64,000 nt of DNA from Nitrososphaerota archaeon (GTDB lineage: Archaea > Thermoproteota > Nitrososphaeria > Nitrososphaerales > UBA183): positions 1 through 64,000 of the forward strand of contig JAFMAA010000002.1 in NCBI GenBank assembly GCA_029785235.1, in the 5' to 3' direction. The notes under the pieces are model-generated. The model worked only from the letters and a program-made list of their open reading frames with translations. It did not search any database and was not told the DNA's origin. Every line of letters starts with the position of its first letter. Positions within the stretch are counted from its first letter, which is position 1. Positions 57,025 to 64,000 of this stretch are shown in pieces. The position numbers and the translations under genes were made by a program.

Positions 57025-57300
57025 TTAAAACGGACTGGCAGCTGCCTGGAGGATTGCCTCGATCTCCAGCGCCTCCTGACGCTCCATTTGCCTTGAGAAG
57101 AGCCTGAAGGCCGGATGTTTCATGGTGTGGGTCATTATGCCGGGCTTGAGCTTCGCCACAATAACCGCGTCCTCGGCCAGTTTGCCGCATATCACGACAA
57201 GGTCAGGCTCCTGCCTATTGATCCGGGCGGTGGTGTTTGGCCTCGGCTTGAGTTTGCTTCCATTAGTGGTGCGCGTAAGCGTGGGGTTGGCGTTGATCAC
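57025..57300 (-). CDS. Possible uracil-DNA-glycosylase-fold fragment, 91 aa
   Basis: GTG start with AAGGA upstream; an ATG at 57369 would overlap the protease gene by 107 nt. E-P-D-L-V-V-I-C-G-K-L-A-E-D-A-V and M-K-H-P-A-F-R-L-F resemble the strand-helix and H-P-x-x motifs of the UDG superfamily's C-terminal half. The N-terminal catalytic motif is missing, so activity is doubtful. Confidence 0.5.
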   Translation of the reverse strand: MINANPTLTRTTNGSKLKPRPNTTARINRQEPDLVVICGKLAEDAVIVAKLKPGIMTHTMKHPAFRLFSRQMERQEALEIEAILQAAASPF

Positions 57301-58000
57301 CCGGAATTCCTTGTCTCCGAGTAATTGGCCCTTCCAGAAACACGTCCTTGACAGCGAGCCCGAAATCATTGGGGGAGCCTTGTAGGAAGAGGTCTTTTGT
57401 ACGCTCTCGTCCTAACATACTGTCTACTGTGGCCCAGACTCTAGCCGAGAAATCGTAGTCCTTGTTCACATGGGTAGTGCCAAAACCGAGAATGCGATCA
57501 TGAGCCCATTGTGCTCCTCCCTCCTCGTATACTAGGAACAAGAAAGCCGCGGCGTTGTTGTAGCAGTTGCCGTCTTTGAAGTATGGAGGTTCGGGAAGGT
57601 TGGGGACTGTCTTCACCCACTCGAACGCACTTACATCAGCAGGCGCCGCCCAGAACCTTTCCATGCGCTCGAAAAACGGATTTGTATGGTACTGAATGAA
57701 ATGCCCCAGCTCATGGCCGCTGACAAGGTTGATTGTCATGGTGTTAACAAGCGAAGAGGGATTGAAGACCAGCGCGTCTAGCTGTGGGTCATACCCCCCG
57801 CCAACCTCGGTGCATGTCCCAAACACCTTGGCCCCGTTTACCTTCGCAAGGCTTTCGGCCATGTATTCCCTCGTTCCCATGATCACTCTGGGCGGTTTGA
57901 AGCCCACTGAAAACGTCGCGTTGTACAGATCGGTGAATTTGGCTACGGCACAGACCACAGACTCCTCGAGCTTGGGTTCGGGTGTAGCTTCTTTTTCCAA
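57263..58000 (-). CDS. HExxH zinc metalloprotease-like protein
   Basis: About 245 aa from a TTG preceded by GAGGTG; GTG at 58009 is possible. H-E-L-G-H-F-I-Q-Y-H (about 96-105) is a zincin motif. N-C-Y-N-N-A-A-A-F and a late acidic region follow. The final 25 residues (ITRRQGIPGDQRQPHAYAHH) have odd composition because they lie over the next gene's frame. The real end may be altered by a frameshift. Its substrate is unknown. Confidence 0.65.
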   Translation of the reverse strand: MEKEATPEPKLEESVVCAVAKFTDLYNATFSVGFKPPRVIMGTREYMAESLAKVNGAKVFGTCTEVGGGYDPQLDALVFNPSSLVNTMTINLVSGHELGHFIQYHTNPFFERMERFWAAPADVSAFEWVKTVPNLPEPPYFKDGNCYNNAAAFLFLVYEEGGAQWAHDRILGFGTTHVNKDYDFSARVWATVDSMLGRERTKDLFLQGSPNDFGLAVKDVFLEGPITRRQGIPGDQRQPHAYAHH

Positions 58001-58068
58001 CTGTGGCACCTCTTATCCATAGGCGAACTGTCGTCTGCAAGAGCCCTCGGCGTGTTGTGGGACACGCC

Positions 58069-58776
58069 TCACTGGAACTCTTGCTCTACGGCTGCTTCTT
58101 CCTCGTCTGTATTGACGCCGAACAGCCAGAACTCGCACTCGCGGATCGGCTTGCTGGCGTACGACGGCGGGAGGAAGTGCAGCCACGGCTGCTTGCACTC
58201 GTCACGGCCTGTAAGGCACACGGCCGTGTTGTCATTGTTGATGAAGACTTGGTAGCTGTGGCCGTCCTTCGCGTCTTTCTTGAAGATGACCTTTGCGACC
58301 CTTGCCCCATCGTGGTACGTCATCCAGGAGTCGACCCACATGGATACCGTATTGGGGACCACGAATACCCCTTCCCTGTTTAGGTCTAGCCTCTGACGGC
58401 CAGGGGTGTCACCGTTGTTGGCGCTGAGGTCTCCCGTGAATTTGAAGTTCAGGAATGACTGTATGAAGCACTTGCGCCAAAGTGATACGAGAGGGACTAT
58501 GTCGCCAGTGTCCTTGTGGGTGTTGATCGCCTCGCAGACGGCGTTAACGTTGCTGACGTCTTGCTCCTTGCCGTCTATGGTGATGGTGAACTTCTTGGGG
58601 CTAATTTCTTTGACATCTACAGTCCATTGCTTGCTGGTGGCATGGTAGTCGACGTTGGCGCCCCCCATTACCACGTACTTCGTGTAGGTGTATGGCATTC
58701 TAGGGAGCGGCTCGACCTTGTTCTGGTCGTTGAGTATGAGGATCGTGGTCTTGCTGACGTCTAGTGTTCTCACCAT
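58069..58776 (-). CDS. Hypothetical beta-rich protein, 235 aa
   Basis: AGGTGAAAG site before ATG. Beta strands predominate (KTTILILND; WTVDVKEISPKKFTITIDGKE; EGVFVVPNTVSMWVDSW). Ends acidic. Not recognised. Confidence 0.65.
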   Translation of the reverse strand: MVRTLDVSKTTILILNDQNKVEPLPRMPYTYTKYVVMGGANVDYHATSKQWTVDVKEISPKKFTITIDGKEQDVSNVNAVCEAINTHKDTGDIVPLVSLWRKCFIQSFLNFKFTGDLSANNGDTPGRQRLDLNREGVFVVPNTVSMWVDSWMTYHDGARVAKVIFKKDAKDGHSYQVFINNDNTAVCLTGRDECKQPWLHFLPPSYASKPIRECEFWLFGVNTDEEEAAVEQEFQ

Positions 58777-59054
58777 GTTCTTTCACCTCTCAACTCGCGT
58801 GCGTGTATCTCATCGTCAGTAAGGAGTCTGTGGGTCTTCGTACATCTCCTGGAATGGTAGTACACCCAAGTCCACATGGCCACGAATACTGCGCAGGCAC
58901 CCAGCACGTCGAATTGGCTCCAGAACACGTTGTGGCTGTAGAAGTATGTGTAGAGAGCGAGGACCAACATCATGGCAGTGTACACGGGTGTTGCCCCGTC
59001 TATGGTCATCAGGAGAGTCTGCCTTAGCGCGCTCTTCCATGATATGCTTTGCAA
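58770..59054 (-). CDS. Two-TM membrane protein, 94 aa, TTG start
   Basis: TTG at 59054 with AGGGTGG upstream. Two hydrophobic helices (PVYTAMMLVLALYTYFY and FDVLGACAVFVAMWTWVYY), then a basic/acidic tail (RLLTDDEIHARELRGERTW). Slight overlap with the next gene. Confidence 0.6.
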   Translation of the reverse strand: MQSISWKSALRQTLLMTIDGATPVYTAMMLVLALYTYFYSHNVFWSQFDVLGACAVFVAMWTWVYYHSRRCTKTHRLLTDDEIHARELRGERTW

Positions 59055-59067
59055 GATACCACCCTGC

Positions 59068-59685
59068 CTAGAAGTCAGGGTCCAAGTTGCAGTTCCTGAG
59101 CCCTGTGACCATCTCATAGAATTCCTTCATCTCCTTCTCTAGCGCCTTTCCCTCCAGCCCGCCGAACCCACTGGCCCAGACGTGCTGTGCAGCTGCCATA
59201 TCGTCGTCGTAGGCATCTGCTTTCTTCTGGAGGGATTTTATGGCCAGGATAAGGTTGGTCTTGTATGACTGTGGTACCTCGGTGTTGTTGACTAGCTTGG
59301 TCAACTCGCTTGCACCGAACACTGGCCTATGCGCGAATTCATCTTCATTGGTTGCGAAACCACGGACCCTAGCAGCGAATGCATCAGCTTTGGCCACTAT
59401 AGCACTCCTCAGCCATTGAACTCTGACGCCTTCTCGTTGTGCCGGCGTCAGTGTCTTCTCCTTCTCCTCTGCGGCTTGGTACTCTACTATCAACGAAGTG
59501 AACTCGTTGTGCCCTGCGATGGATAGCGTTGTCTCCTCGTGCAGTTTCTGGAGCTTGGCCGAGCCCGGTAGAAACTGGTCGTTTCTAACTCGCTTGGCGA
59601 ACCCGTATAGAGCGTCCGCTTCTTGCGGATGGATGGCTCTCTTCTTCGTCAGTGCCTCCAGTTTGTCTGCTAGCGATGAGTTCAT
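59068..59685 (-). CDS. Hypothetical helical protein, 205 aa
   Basis: Almost all helix, charged, with repeated A/E/K heptads (YQAAEEKEKTLTPAQREGVRVQ). Starts MNSSLADKLEAL, like MDSRSLADKLKK at 8228-8383. The ATG overlaps the upstream stop. Unknown function. Confidence 0.65.
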   Translation of the reverse strand: MNSSLADKLEALTKKRAIHPQEADALYGFAKRVRNDQFLPGSAKLQKLHEETTLSIAGHNEFTSLIVEYQAAEEKEKTLTPAQREGVRVQWLRSAIVAKADAFAARVRGFATNEDEFAHRPVFGASELTKLVNNTEVPQSYKTNLILAIKSLQKKADAYDDDMAAAQHVWASGFGGLEGKALEKEMKEFYEMVTGLRNCNLDPDF

Positions 59686-60071
59686 TTCTGGTCTACCTTC
59701 CGGGGGTATCTACGTCGGGTTCCTGCACTCCGCCTCTTGTGTGATAGTGCCCTGTCTAGCAGAACGAATGCCTTGAAGCCAGGGACGGTGATGATCTGCT
59801 CGTCCCTACTGTCTGTGATGATGCGATATGGATTTCGCTTACTATCCAGGATTACAGTCACACCACCAGTGAGGTTGAGCTCTATGCTCCGTAGACCTGC
59901 GTCATCATCCTTGGCTCGCCCGCTCTTCGACGGCACCACCATACCGTTCTGGACCAGGGCTTGTTCCTGATGTTTGGTCAGCTTGCGCCTCAACTCGTCC
60001 CCGTTCTCCTTCCTTAGAGGATTGACCTTGGTGAACCAGGCTTCATAGACTGTCTTTCCAAATATCTTCAT
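59682..60071 (-). CDS. Hypothetical protein, 129 aa
   Basis: ATG overlapping the upstream stop as ATGA. Helical basic N-terminus, then two beta hairpins (SIELNLTGGVTVILDSK; RIITDSRDEQIITVPG), and a basic tail (HKRRSAGTRRRYPRKVDQK). Not recognised. Confidence 0.65.
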   Translation of the reverse strand: MKIFGKTVYEAWFTKVNPLRKENGDELRRKLTKHQEQALVQNGMVVPSKSGRAKDDDAGLRSIELNLTGGVTVILDSKRNPYRIITDSRDEQIITVPGFKAFVLLDRALSHKRRSAGTRRRYPRKVDQK

Positions 60072-60277
60072 CGCTCTTTCTCTGCCTCCTTTTCTACTGC
60101 GTCTGCGGCCCACTTCTTCACAAGGTCCTGGTACTCCAGCCGCACAAACCGAGATGCTGAGAGAGCTTCGAATGGGTGTTCTGCTACCAGCTTCTTGGCC
60201 CCCTTGACATCTTGGCGTCGAAGCGCCTCGTTTAGCTTCCTCGTGAGTGGCCTGACCATCTTGGTGTTTGTGCTCAT
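60068..60277 (-). CDS. Hypothetical helical protein, 69 aa
   Basis: A chain of short basic helices with an A-L-R-R-Q-D-V-K-G-A-K-K-L-V-A-E-H-P-F pattern resembling an ankyrin/TPR-like turn. Coupled by ATGA overlaps on both sides. Confidence 0.6.
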   Translation of the reverse strand: MSTNTKMVRPLTRKLNEALRRQDVKGAKKLVAEHPFEALSASRFVRLEYQDLVKKWAADAVEKEAEKER

Positions 60278-60462
60278 GTAGCAACAACTCCAATGGGAAG
60301 CGCTCTTCCGTGGCTTTCCCGACATCCGCTGAAGACCATGTACATGGACCCGTTGGGCGCCTTTTCGTTGGTGCAGCCACAGGATAGGGTATCTACCACA
60401 GTCCACGGAACTGAAGGGGCCTTTCGCCCCCCTGGCTTCGGTCTCTTTTCCATACCCTGCAT
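60274..60462 (-). CDS. Small Cys-containing protein, 62 aa
   Basis: MQGMEKRPKPGGRKAP ... LSCGCTNEKAPNGSMYMVFSGC. Three Cys residues and a C-G-C may bind metal. It starts 2 nt after the upstream stop. Weak assignment. Confidence 0.5.
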   Translation of the reverse strand: MQGMEKRPKPGGRKAPSVPWTVVDTLSCGCTNEKAPNGSMYMVFSGCRESHGRALPIGVVAT

Positions 60463-60464
60463 GC

Positions 60465-60704
60465 TCAACAGCGTCCGGGCGCGTTTCCACTTGCCGCCTG
60501 GTCTGGCTCCAGCGTGAATATGTCTGAGCCCAGCCATTCGGCTTGTTCGTACAGGCTGTCCCCCATGTGGGCTGATGCTTCGTCGTAGTCTATGCCGACC
60601 TTGCTCTTGAAGAACGCCTTGGCATCCTCTAGTACCGTGCACAGCTTTACGCTGTCTATGCACCCTTGCCAGACAATCACCACGACGTGGGATTTTTCTG
60701 CCAT
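60465..60704 (-). CDS. Hypothetical protein, 79 aa
   Basis: AGGTGAAAAC leader before ATG. Alpha/beta start (SHVVVIVWQGCIDSVKLC), then a helix. It is the first gene after a strong terminator, so it probably begins a transcription unit that runs toward 57 kb. Confidence 0.6.
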   Translation of the reverse strand: MAEKSHVVVIVWQGCIDSVKLCTVLEDAKAFFKSKVGIDYDEASAHMGDSLYEQAEWLGSDIFTLEPDQAASGNAPGRC

Positions 60705-60742
60705 GTTTTCACCTATCCAAACTAAGTCTTCCCGTTGGTTAA

Positions 60743-60771
60743 AACGGGGGCCAGCATGATGTGCCCCCGTT
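60743..60771 (-). terminator. Intrinsic terminator after the 60790 gene
   Basis: 9-bp perfect stem AACGGGGGC/GCCCCCGTT with an 11-nt loop. On the minus strand the right arm runs into GTTTTAACC, a short U-tract. It lies 19 nt after the stop of the exonuclease-like gene. Confidence 0.75.
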
Positions 60772-60789
60772 CTAACGCCGACGTTCTGC

Positions 60790-61683
60790 CTACTTGCTCC
60801 CGAGGGGCTTTATCGGCTTGGCCTGCGTCTTGCCAAACTTGCTCCCCAGGACCTTCTGGATGGCGTTCTTGTTCGGATAGGTCTCCCTGAGCGCGGCCTT
60901 GTTCATCCAGATCATCTCGCGGCTCTCGAAGGACAGCTCTGCTATGTTCTCTGCAAGGCACCCCTTGTTCCTGGTGTCGCGGATCTCCAGGAGAGCCGCC
61001 TTGCGCTCTGCCAGAGACATGCCGTTGAACCAGCCTATGACCGCGTCTTGCCAGATGTGGATGTTGACGCTCGACTTCTGAGCGCCGAGGTTGAAGTGGT
61101 TGATGACGTGAGCCTGGCTTGCGGACACGCCGTAAGCCCTGACCGGCGCCATGATGTCGATGGTGACGTCTGGGAGCGGGTTGAAGCTGCCATACCTTGC
61201 CTTGATGGCTGGCTCATACAGCTTCAGAACGCCTATGTCATAGATCGCGTAGTGGGCGACCATCACGTCGGCTCCCTTCACCAGGTCGTGGACCTTCTTC
61301 GCCACATCAACCGAGTCGACCTCCTTGAGGTCGACCATCGGTTGCCTGGGCTTGTCTATGTAGAAGTCATGGCCCTCGATCACGAGCTTCTGGACGCCGC
61401 CCACGAGGAGCACCTTGTCCTGGGGGAACCGCGGGTCTCCCATTCCGAGCGCCTCTGTGTCAACGCTGGCGATTGTCAGCTTGTCACCGTTGTCGAGCGC
61501 ATTCTGGAGCTTGGGGATGAAGTTATCCTTGATCCACTTGCTCTTGGGTGCGCTAATCAGCCCTGCGAGCAGATTGTCAGTGTCGAACAGCGCCTTTCCT
61601 TGCCAGTCGAGGTTCCAGCCCTGCTTGATGCTGATAGTCGCTCCGTTGTCCTTCGTCTTCGCACTCTGTCCCTTATACACCAA
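60790..61683 (-). CDS. DnaQ-like 3'-5' exonuclease
   Basis: 297 aa from a TTG with an AGGTGAAATG site. I-A-S-V-D-T-E-A-L-G (about 72-81) is exo I (D-x-E), V-M-V-A-H-Y-A-I-Y-D-I-G (about 141-152) is exo II, and a later D-I-M-A-P ... H-V-I-N-H-F region may give exo III. The first 65 residues are an added domain. Possible proofreading or repair exonuclease; no polymerase is visible in the window. Confidence 0.65.
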   Translation of the reverse strand: MVYKGQSAKTKDNGATISIKQGWNLDWQGKALFDTDNLLAGLISAPKSKWIKDNFIPKLQNALDNGDKLTIASVDTEALGMGDPRFPQDKVLLVGGVQKLVIEGHDFYIDKPRQPMVDLKEVDSVDVAKKVHDLVKGADVMVAHYAIYDIGVLKLYEPAIKARYGSFNPLPDVTIDIMAPVRAYGVSASQAHVINHFNLGAQKSSVNIHIWQDAVIGWFNGMSLAERKAALLEIRDTRNKGCLAENIAELSFESREMIWMNKAALRETYPNKNAIQKVLGSKFGKTQAKPIKPLGSK

Positions 61684-61705
61684 TTCTCATTTCACCTGTT
61701 GTGTG

Positions 61706-62854
61706 TCAATTGTTGGCAGCAGCGCGTCGCTGCTGCCCAGTCTTCACCGCCAAGGGCTCAGGGCCCTCGACGATCGTCAGCCTCCTTTCTTCGGTAACCT
61801 TGGCATAGTTTGCCAGGTCTGCCATCGCGTACTTGATGGCGCGCATGCGTTTCGCTTCCTCTCGCCGGTCGTCGTCTGTCTTCGGAGAGTACAGCCCCAT
61901 CGTCCCATCTCCGCTGGTTGGGAACGTCGCAACCATGTTGATGCTTGCCCTCGGCTTGGTCGTGAACCGCAGCTGTCGGGCAGCACTGTTGTATGTGACG
62001 TTCTTCATCGCCTTGATCCTTGAGTTCTTCTGCCGCAGCGGGATCAGAGACTTGCCGTAGTCGAGCGCCCGGAAGTCCTCGCTCCATAGCTCTGGCGCCC
62101 TTATCGACGCGTCATTGGGCTTCTGTTCGCCCCTGACCAGCCAGGCGTAGTTGTCCTTGGGGACGCCGTCCTTGTTTCCGTAGAAGTTGAGGACGGTGTA
62201 CACCTTGAGATGAAGCGCCTTGCCTGTCTCCGCGAGCTGGAGGAGCTGTGAGAGGAGTTCATAGAACACCACTGACGGTCCTTCCAGCCGGTCATGCAGC
62301 GTCTCTGTGCTTACGTGGTACAGGAAGTTGGGATCTGTGAGTGTTTCGGCCTCCCCCCACACCTGGGGGAGATAGCTGAAGTCGCTCTTTGGGTATGTCT
62401 TGTCCTCTATGATGTAGTGGACAAGCAGGTACCCGTCGCTGGTCTCCGTCAGTTGTGATACTACGGTGTCAGGGCTTCCTCTGAAGCCTCGGCTTGTAGT
62501 GCATATGAGGCCAGTGCTCCATGCGGTCCTCTTCGTGCTTACGATCGACGCCATGATCTTGTTCAGGTCTGTTATGACGCCGCGACTTGCTGCCAGTGTC
62601 TTGTGAGCTTCGGTTCCAGCCTTCATAGCTGGGGTCTCTGCCACCGACTTGTGGAACACGAACCTATCCACGAAGTCCTGGTTTCTGGTCTTTCCACCAA
62701 AGAGCCATGAGTATGATACGCAATCCTTGTACCCCTTGTCGTAGCGCTTGCATGCCACGCATGAGGTTGTCAGCGGTATCGTCCTCGCTGTGGTGTCTTG
62801 TTCTGCTACGGTGTGGGTCAGCCCTTCCAGTTCTACGCTTTTGTCTTCTGTCAA
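61706..62854 (-). CDS. Cas4/RecB-like PD-(D/E)XK nuclease
   Basis: 382 aa from a TTG just after the upstream stop. A-G-T-E-A-H-K (79-85), G-S-P-D (126-129) and I-E-D-K-T (149-153) are the three core motifs of the Cas4/RecB-type nuclease fold. C-V-A-C near 32-35 and C45 resemble part of an Fe-S cluster set, but the C-terminal cysteines of Cas4 are not obvious. It probably degrades or processes DNA ends. No CRISPR array or Cas1/Cas2 is seen, so a recombination role is likelier. Confidence 0.75.
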   Translation of the reverse strand: MTEDKSVELEGLTHTVAEQDTTARTIPLTTSCVACKRYDKGYKDCVSYSWLFGGKTRNQDFVDRFVFHKSVAETPAMKAGTEAHKTLAASRGVITDLNKIMASIVSTKRTAWSTGLICTTSRGFRGSPDTVVSQLTETSDGYLLVHYIIEDKTYPKSDFSYLPQVWGEAETLTDPNFLYHVSTETLHDRLEGPSVVFYELLSQLLQLAETGKALHLKVYTVLNFYGNKDGVPKDNYAWLVRGEQKPNDASIRAPELWSEDFRALDYGKSLIPLRQKNSRIKAMKNVTYNSAARQLRFTTKPRASINMVATFPTSGDGTMGLYSPKTDDDRREEAKRMRAIKYAMADLANYAKVTEERRLTIVEGPEPLAVKTGQQRRAAANN

Positions 62855-62855
62855 T

Positions 62856-63017
62856 TCACTCTTCCCCTATCCAGTCAAGCAGTGTCGTCTGCCGCGTGCA
62901 CGTGCACGGAACGGTTCTGCACACGTTGCAGACTACGACAAACACGCCAGCCCCTCTGATGTCAATCGTTGCTGGGCTGCGGCAGACGCACACCGCTTCA
63001 GTTACCTTGTTCGGCAT
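62856..63017 (-). CDS. Small Cys-rich protein, 53 aa
   Basis: CVCRSPATIDIRGAGVF ... CNVC and CTC. Six or more Cys form a likely two-zinc unit. Ends TTLLDWIGEE, faintly like the FLELIG tags. It overlaps the upstream gene by 20 nt. Confidence 0.55.
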   Translation of the reverse strand: MPNKVTEAVCVCRSPATIDIRGAGVFVVVCNVCRTVPCTCTRQTTLLDWIGEE

Positions 63018-63261
63018 CGGCCGTTCCCCGTGGCGCTGCCGTGGCGGGTCCTTTGCTTCCAGCCGGTTGGCCGGTTCGTTCGTATGAGACAGACCATAGG
63101 AACACCGTCCAGACCAGATGGTTGATCTGATCCTGAATGGCTTTCCTAGCCTTGACCCGATACCAAGGCGTCTCCATCAGGGCCACTTCGAGTCGGCCGA
63201 GCTTGGCGATATCTGTTGCTGCGCGCTCGTTTTGTATGGTCGATTTTTCTAGTCCTTGCAA
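62998..63261 (-). CDS. Hypothetical protein, 87 aa, TTG start
   Basis: TTG after the upstream stop with a GTGA site. Basic helical N-terminus, a hydrophobic stretch (INHLVWTVFLWSVSY) that could be membrane associated, and a low-complexity A/P/G tail. Unknown. Confidence 0.55.
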   Translation of the reverse strand: MQGLEKSTIQNERAATDIAKLGRLEVALMETPWYRVKARKAIQDQINHLVWTVFLWSVSYERTGQPAGSKGPATAAPRGTADAEQGN

Positions 63262-63265
63262 GTTT

Positions 63266-63520
63266 TCACAGCTCCACTTCCGCTCTCTTCCTTACGCGCT
63301 CACGGAGCAGCCTCACGTCGGTGCGGCAAAGGTTTTGCCGGAGACTCACCGGATACAGCAGTTCCTGGTCGAGGAGTGTGTCGGCATCCACCGTTCTGGC
63401 TTCTGATTCGGCAAACACAGCGCCGCAAAGGCCCGTCCCGTTGCCCCACCCTATGTGAGTAGGGCTCTTCGGGGACCCTGTCTTGCCGATGTCGACCAGA
63501 GCCGGGATATGAATTGACAT
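63266..63520 (-). CDS. Hypothetical protein, 84 aa
   Basis: Start at the ATG at 63520 (MSIHIPALVDIG). Beta-type N-terminus with a G-W-G-N-G-T-G-L-C-G-A-V-F stretch, then helical and basic (RLLRERVRKRAEVEL). Not recognised. Confidence 0.55.
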   Translation of the reverse strand: MSIHIPALVDIGKTGSPKSPTHIGWGNGTGLCGAVFAESEARTVDADTLLDQELLYPVSLRQNLCRTDVRLLRERVRKRAEVEL

Positions 63521-63528
63521 ACCGAGTG

Positions 63529-63843
63529 TCAATTCAGTATGACCCCAGGCCATTCGACCATGCCGCTGTATTCCATTGCATCTTCGTAGGCTATCTGGCA
63601 GCTATTGCTGCAGAACCTGTCGTCGCCGAGGCTGCAATTCAAGCAGCCTTGCAGAACATCTTTTTGCCCTTCTTGCATTTTGATGACGCTCCTACAGAAC
63701 GAAAACTCTGGCTCGGGCCGCCCTATCGCAGCAGCAGGGTCAGCATTGGCGCCCTGTTTGTTGCTGCGTCGGCTTTTGTGGCGAATGCCTCTCAGCTTGC
63801 TCTAGTGCTCGTATGCCAGAGTACCGCGTCCTTTGGAAGCCAC
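63529..63843 (-). pseudogene. Zinc-finger gene with in-frame TAG
   Basis: From a GTG overlapping the upstream TAG, the frame reads VASKGRGTLAYEH, then TAG at 63804-63802, then continues plausibly to F-C-R-S-V-I-K and L-N-C-S-L-G-D-D-R-F-C-S-N-S-C-Q-I-A-Y, ending at TGA 63529. The four Cys form a treble-clef-type finger like that of the 54020 product. An ATG at 63678 would give a 49-aa protein that loses the first Cys. Either amber readthrough (for example pyrrolysine), mutation or sequencing error applies. Confidence 0.5.
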
Positions 63844-64000
63844 TACCAACCGAACTTCTCGGCGGCATCGTCGATCGCCATCTCGGCGTTGTCGATGTAG
63901 CCGTTCCACTCTTGCTGGTCGAACTCGTTACGGAACTCGGCGACTTTTCGCTGAGTGTTACGTGGCGTATCGAGACAGATCTGGCAATTGGGGGTGTCGC
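63843..64000 (-). CDS. Partial gene at window edge
   Basis: Only the C-terminal 51 residues are visible. C-Q-I-C near the edge is a possible zinc pair. The end is helical and acidic (EWNGYIDNAEMAIDDAAEKFGW). Its TAG overlaps the next GTG. Confidence 0.6.
   Translation of the reverse strand, partial: DTPNCQICLDTPRNTQRKVAEFRNEFDQQEWNGYIDNAEMAIDDAAEKFGW

Noticed and set aside
61706..62854. Cas4 as part of a CRISPR adaptation module
   Set aside because: No Cas1, Cas2 or array nearby and the C-terminal Fe-S cysteines are not evident; a free-standing nuclease is likelier.
1..64000. tRNA genes and CRISPR arrays
   Set aside because: No cloverleaf with a GGTTC-type T-loop and no regularly spaced direct repeats were seen.

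Overview
This window looks like a stretch of a large virus or virus-like extrachromosomal element, not a cellular chromosome. There are no ribosomal, tRNA or core metabolic genes. About 110 mostly short and mostly unrecognised genes lie almost without exception on the minus strand, from the right edge down to about position 1,380. They are packed with 1-17 nt stop/start overlaps (ATGA, TTGA, GTGA) and Shine-Dalgarno sites of the GGTGA/AAGTGA type. Many start codons are TTG or GTG. The GGTGA leaders, the many small Cys-rich zinc-ribbon proteins and the lack of obvious sigma-70 promoters suggest an archaeal host. The rIIA-like ATPases and two RNA ligases recall large tailed phages. The host assignment is an inference. 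No capsid, portal, terminase or tail genes were seen, so this would be an early/accessory region.

Layout (transcription runs from high to low coordinates). 64.0-57 kb: small zinc proteins, a Cas4/RecB-like PD-(D/E)XK nuclease, a DnaQ-like exonuclease and a HExxH protease. 56.8-47.9 kb: an RNA ligase with a K-W-N-G active site and two of three rIIA-like GHKL ATPases, mixed with zinc-ribbon proteins. 47.8-43.4 kb: a tandem pair of small paralogues, a single plus-strand gene and the third GHKL ATPase. 43.2-38.4 kb: a ParB-like protein and large unknown proteins, bounded by strong hairpin terminators. 36.3-33.2 kb: a MoxR-type AAA+ ATPase with a metallopeptidase/VWA partner. 33-30 kb: an ART-like protein, a P-loop kinase and a DUF155/RMD1-like membrane protein. 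30-25.6 kb: a PEP-synthase-like dikinase split into separate swivel, ATP-grasp and C-terminal genes, followed by a wHTH protein and a HAD phosphatase. 22.8-21.1 kb: type IA topoisomerase. 21-7 kb: dozens of small proteins, including a dual-specificity phosphatase, a SLOG protein with an inserted zinc ribbon and a DEDDh exonuclease. 7.16-6.63 kb: about 530 nt without a gene but full of perfect hairpins, a candidate structured RNA. 6.6-4.6 kb: an HNH nuclease and a second RNA ligase. 1.38-0 kb: non-coding, repeat-rich and strongly strand-skewed DNA that could be an origin or the end of a replichore.

The most striking signal is a short shared peptide, roughly [D/N]-[P/S]-x-x-[L/F]-L-x-L-[I/L]. 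It ends at least a dozen otherwise unrelated small proteins between 1.4 and 47 kb. It also occurs at the extreme N-terminus of two proteins and between two domains of another. It looks like a transferable sorting, docking or turnover tag that marks a set of proteins for one common partner. I know of no described system that matches it.
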